DNA of 42,586 bases from Lachnospiraceae bacterium UBA7160 (GTDB lineage Bacteria > Bacillota > Clostridia > Lachnospirales > Lachnospiraceae), in assembly GCA_002491565.1 (NCBI GenBank), contig DKWE01000018.1, forward strand, positions 1-42,586, given 5' to 3'. Positions 41,947 to 42,586 of this stretch are shown here, piece after piece (positions within the stretch are counted from its first letter, which is position 1; each line of letters begins with the position of its first letter). The notes under the pieces were generated by a model. The model was given only the letters and a program-made list of their open reading frames with translations, made no database searches and was not told the origin of the DNA. The position numbers and the translations under genes were made by a program.

Positions 41947-42330
41947 TTAGCCCTCCGTGTGGTTCTCCCACAGCGCATCAAATATCGCCAGCACCTCCCG
42001 CTTTTCCAGATGAATCGTCTGAGCCGTCTGAATCGCGGTGTCAAGGCCCTCCTCAATGCGTTTCAGATACTGCTCCCGAAGCAGCTCATTATTCTGAGGG
42101 AGGACGATGCTGCCCTTTCCCTGCACAGAAGCGATGAAGCCTTCCGCTTCCAGGTCACTGTAAGCCCTCGTGGTGGTAATAACACTGACGCCAAGTTCCC
42201 TGGCGAGACGGCGGATGGAGGGCAGGGTGGTGCCTTCGGGGATCTGTCCGTTGATCATTTGCTCTTTCAGTTGTTCTTTGATCTGAGCGTAAATCGGAAG
42301 CTCAGATTGGTTGGATATAATAATCTTCAA
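41947..42330 (-). CDS. GntR-family (YtrA-type) transcription regulator
   Basis: This 127-residue repressor has an N-terminal winged helix-turn-helix (PIYAQIKEQLKEQMINGQI, then LPSIRRLARELGVSVITTTRAYSDLE) and a short C-terminal helical dimerisation part typical of the YtrA subfamily. The start is TTG42330: AGGAG is 7 nt upstream and the protein begins near KIIISNQSELPIYAQI, where relatives begin. A longer ATG ORF from 42414 overlaps the promoter and is rejected. It probably represses its own operon through the palindrome at 42405-42432. Confidence 0.9.
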   Translation of the reverse strand: MKIIISNQSELPIYAQIKEQLKEQMINGQIPEGTTLPSIRRLARELGVSVITTTRAYSDLEAEGFIASVQGKGSIVLPQNNELLREQYLKRIEEGLDTAIQTAQTIHLEKREVLAIFDALWENHTEG

Positions 42331-42404
42331 AATAAAACTCCTGTTCCCATGGGTGTAATACGCATCGGTGCGGCTGCAGTCCGCGGATACGATATTAAAG
42401 TATA

Positions 42405-42432
42405 TACTGTACATATATCATTATATACAGTA
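42405..42432. promoter_or_regulatory. GntR operator palindrome
   Basis: TACTGT (42405-42410) and ACAGTA (42427-42432) are the outer arms of a 28-bp AT-rich inverted repeat (TACTGTACATATATC side against TACTGTATATAATG side). It covers the -10 hexamer of the GntR operon promoter, the expected position for autorepression. Confidence 0.7.
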
Positions 42433-42447
42433 GTAACAGTTTGTCAA
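42420..42447 (-). promoter_or_regulatory. Promoter of the GntR-ABC operon
   Basis: On the minus strand TTGACA (42442-42447) and TATAAT (42420-42425) are both perfect hexamers 16 bp apart. This strong promoter would need repression, consistent with the overlapping palindrome. Confidence 0.85.
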
Positions 42448-42485
42448 GAGGGAAATATTTCGGGTAATGCATTTTTTGTGCGGAA

Positions 42486-42586
42486 GGTTAAGTTTGACTT
42501 TCGGACGAGAAGTACGTCTGGATGGCTGCAAGCTCTTACCGTTCGTCTACAAGTTCTAAGGTGCCAGAAGACCTCCGCAGCTGCCG
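42486..42586 (-). repeat. Dispersed intergenic repeat at the window edge
   Basis: On the minus strand this segment reads GAGCTTGCAGCC and then GACGTACTTC, resembling the 35120 copy. On the plus strand 42566-42585 matches 35016-35035 in 19 of 20 bases. The 100 bp show no coding sequence and the element may continue past the window. Confidence 0.5.

Overview
The window looks like chromosomal DNA of a moderately GC-rich Clostridia, most likely a gut Lachnospiraceae. The signs are strong GGAGG-type ribosome binding sites, a Firmicutes-type DnaD/DnaI primosome pair, spoVG, a glgC/glgD pair, YtrA-type GntR control of an ABC transporter, and many glycan-active genes. No species assignment is possible from sequence reading alone. 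There are no rRNA genes, tRNA genes, CRISPR arrays or intact mobile elements.

Region 1 (about 128-20016, all + strand) is a 13-gene carbohydrate catabolism operon with many overlapping or near-overlapping genes. In order it holds a GH2 beta-mannosidase-like enzyme, a ROK sugar kinase, a metallo-beta-lactamase-fold hydrolase, a GH13_18 sucrose-phosphorylase-like enzyme, a very long FAD oxidoreductase, two tandem GH38 alpha-mannosidases, an Asp/Glu-racemase-like protein, an FGGY kinase, a class II ketose-bisphosphate-type aldolase, a DUF1537 acid-sugar kinase, a GmhA-like SIS isomerase and a class II aldolase/adducin-type aldolase or decarboxylase. The set suggests release of mannose and an acidic or otherwise modified sugar from a mannoside, followed by kinase and aldolase steps. 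The substrate cannot be read from the sequence, and no transporter or regulator lies inside the window.

Region 2 (20017-24504) begins with a decayed fragment of a DUF4143-type ATPase. It continues with a small operon (membrane zinc-ribbon protein, DUF5685-like protein, DnaJ-like protein with Gly-rich and Cys-rich segments), then an O-acetylhomoserine sulfhydrylase with a strong terminator, and an MscL channel carrying a zinc ribbon on the opposite strand.

Region 3 (24814-28452, + strand) is a DNA-repair block: a YhaO/SbcD-like phosphoesterase, a compact membrane-anchored YhaN-like ATPase, and endonuclease IV.

Region 4 (28583-33411, mostly - strand) holds prs, a DnaI-type helicase loader and a DnaD-like protein. 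Their upstream region carries five perfect and two near-perfect DnaA boxes, including two directly abutting pairs. A six-copy 34-bp tandem array lies between the two primosome genes, and a six-copy 45-bp repeat lies inside dnaD.

Region 5 (33412-42586) holds an AAA-ATPase/PD-(D/E)XK protein, murC, glgC-glgD, spoVG, and a GntR-ATPase-permease operon with a clear promoter and operator. Short dispersed hairpin repeats sit in several intergenic gaps. The prs, murC and spoVG neighbourhood resembles a conserved Firmicutes core region, whereas region 1 looks like accessory metabolism.
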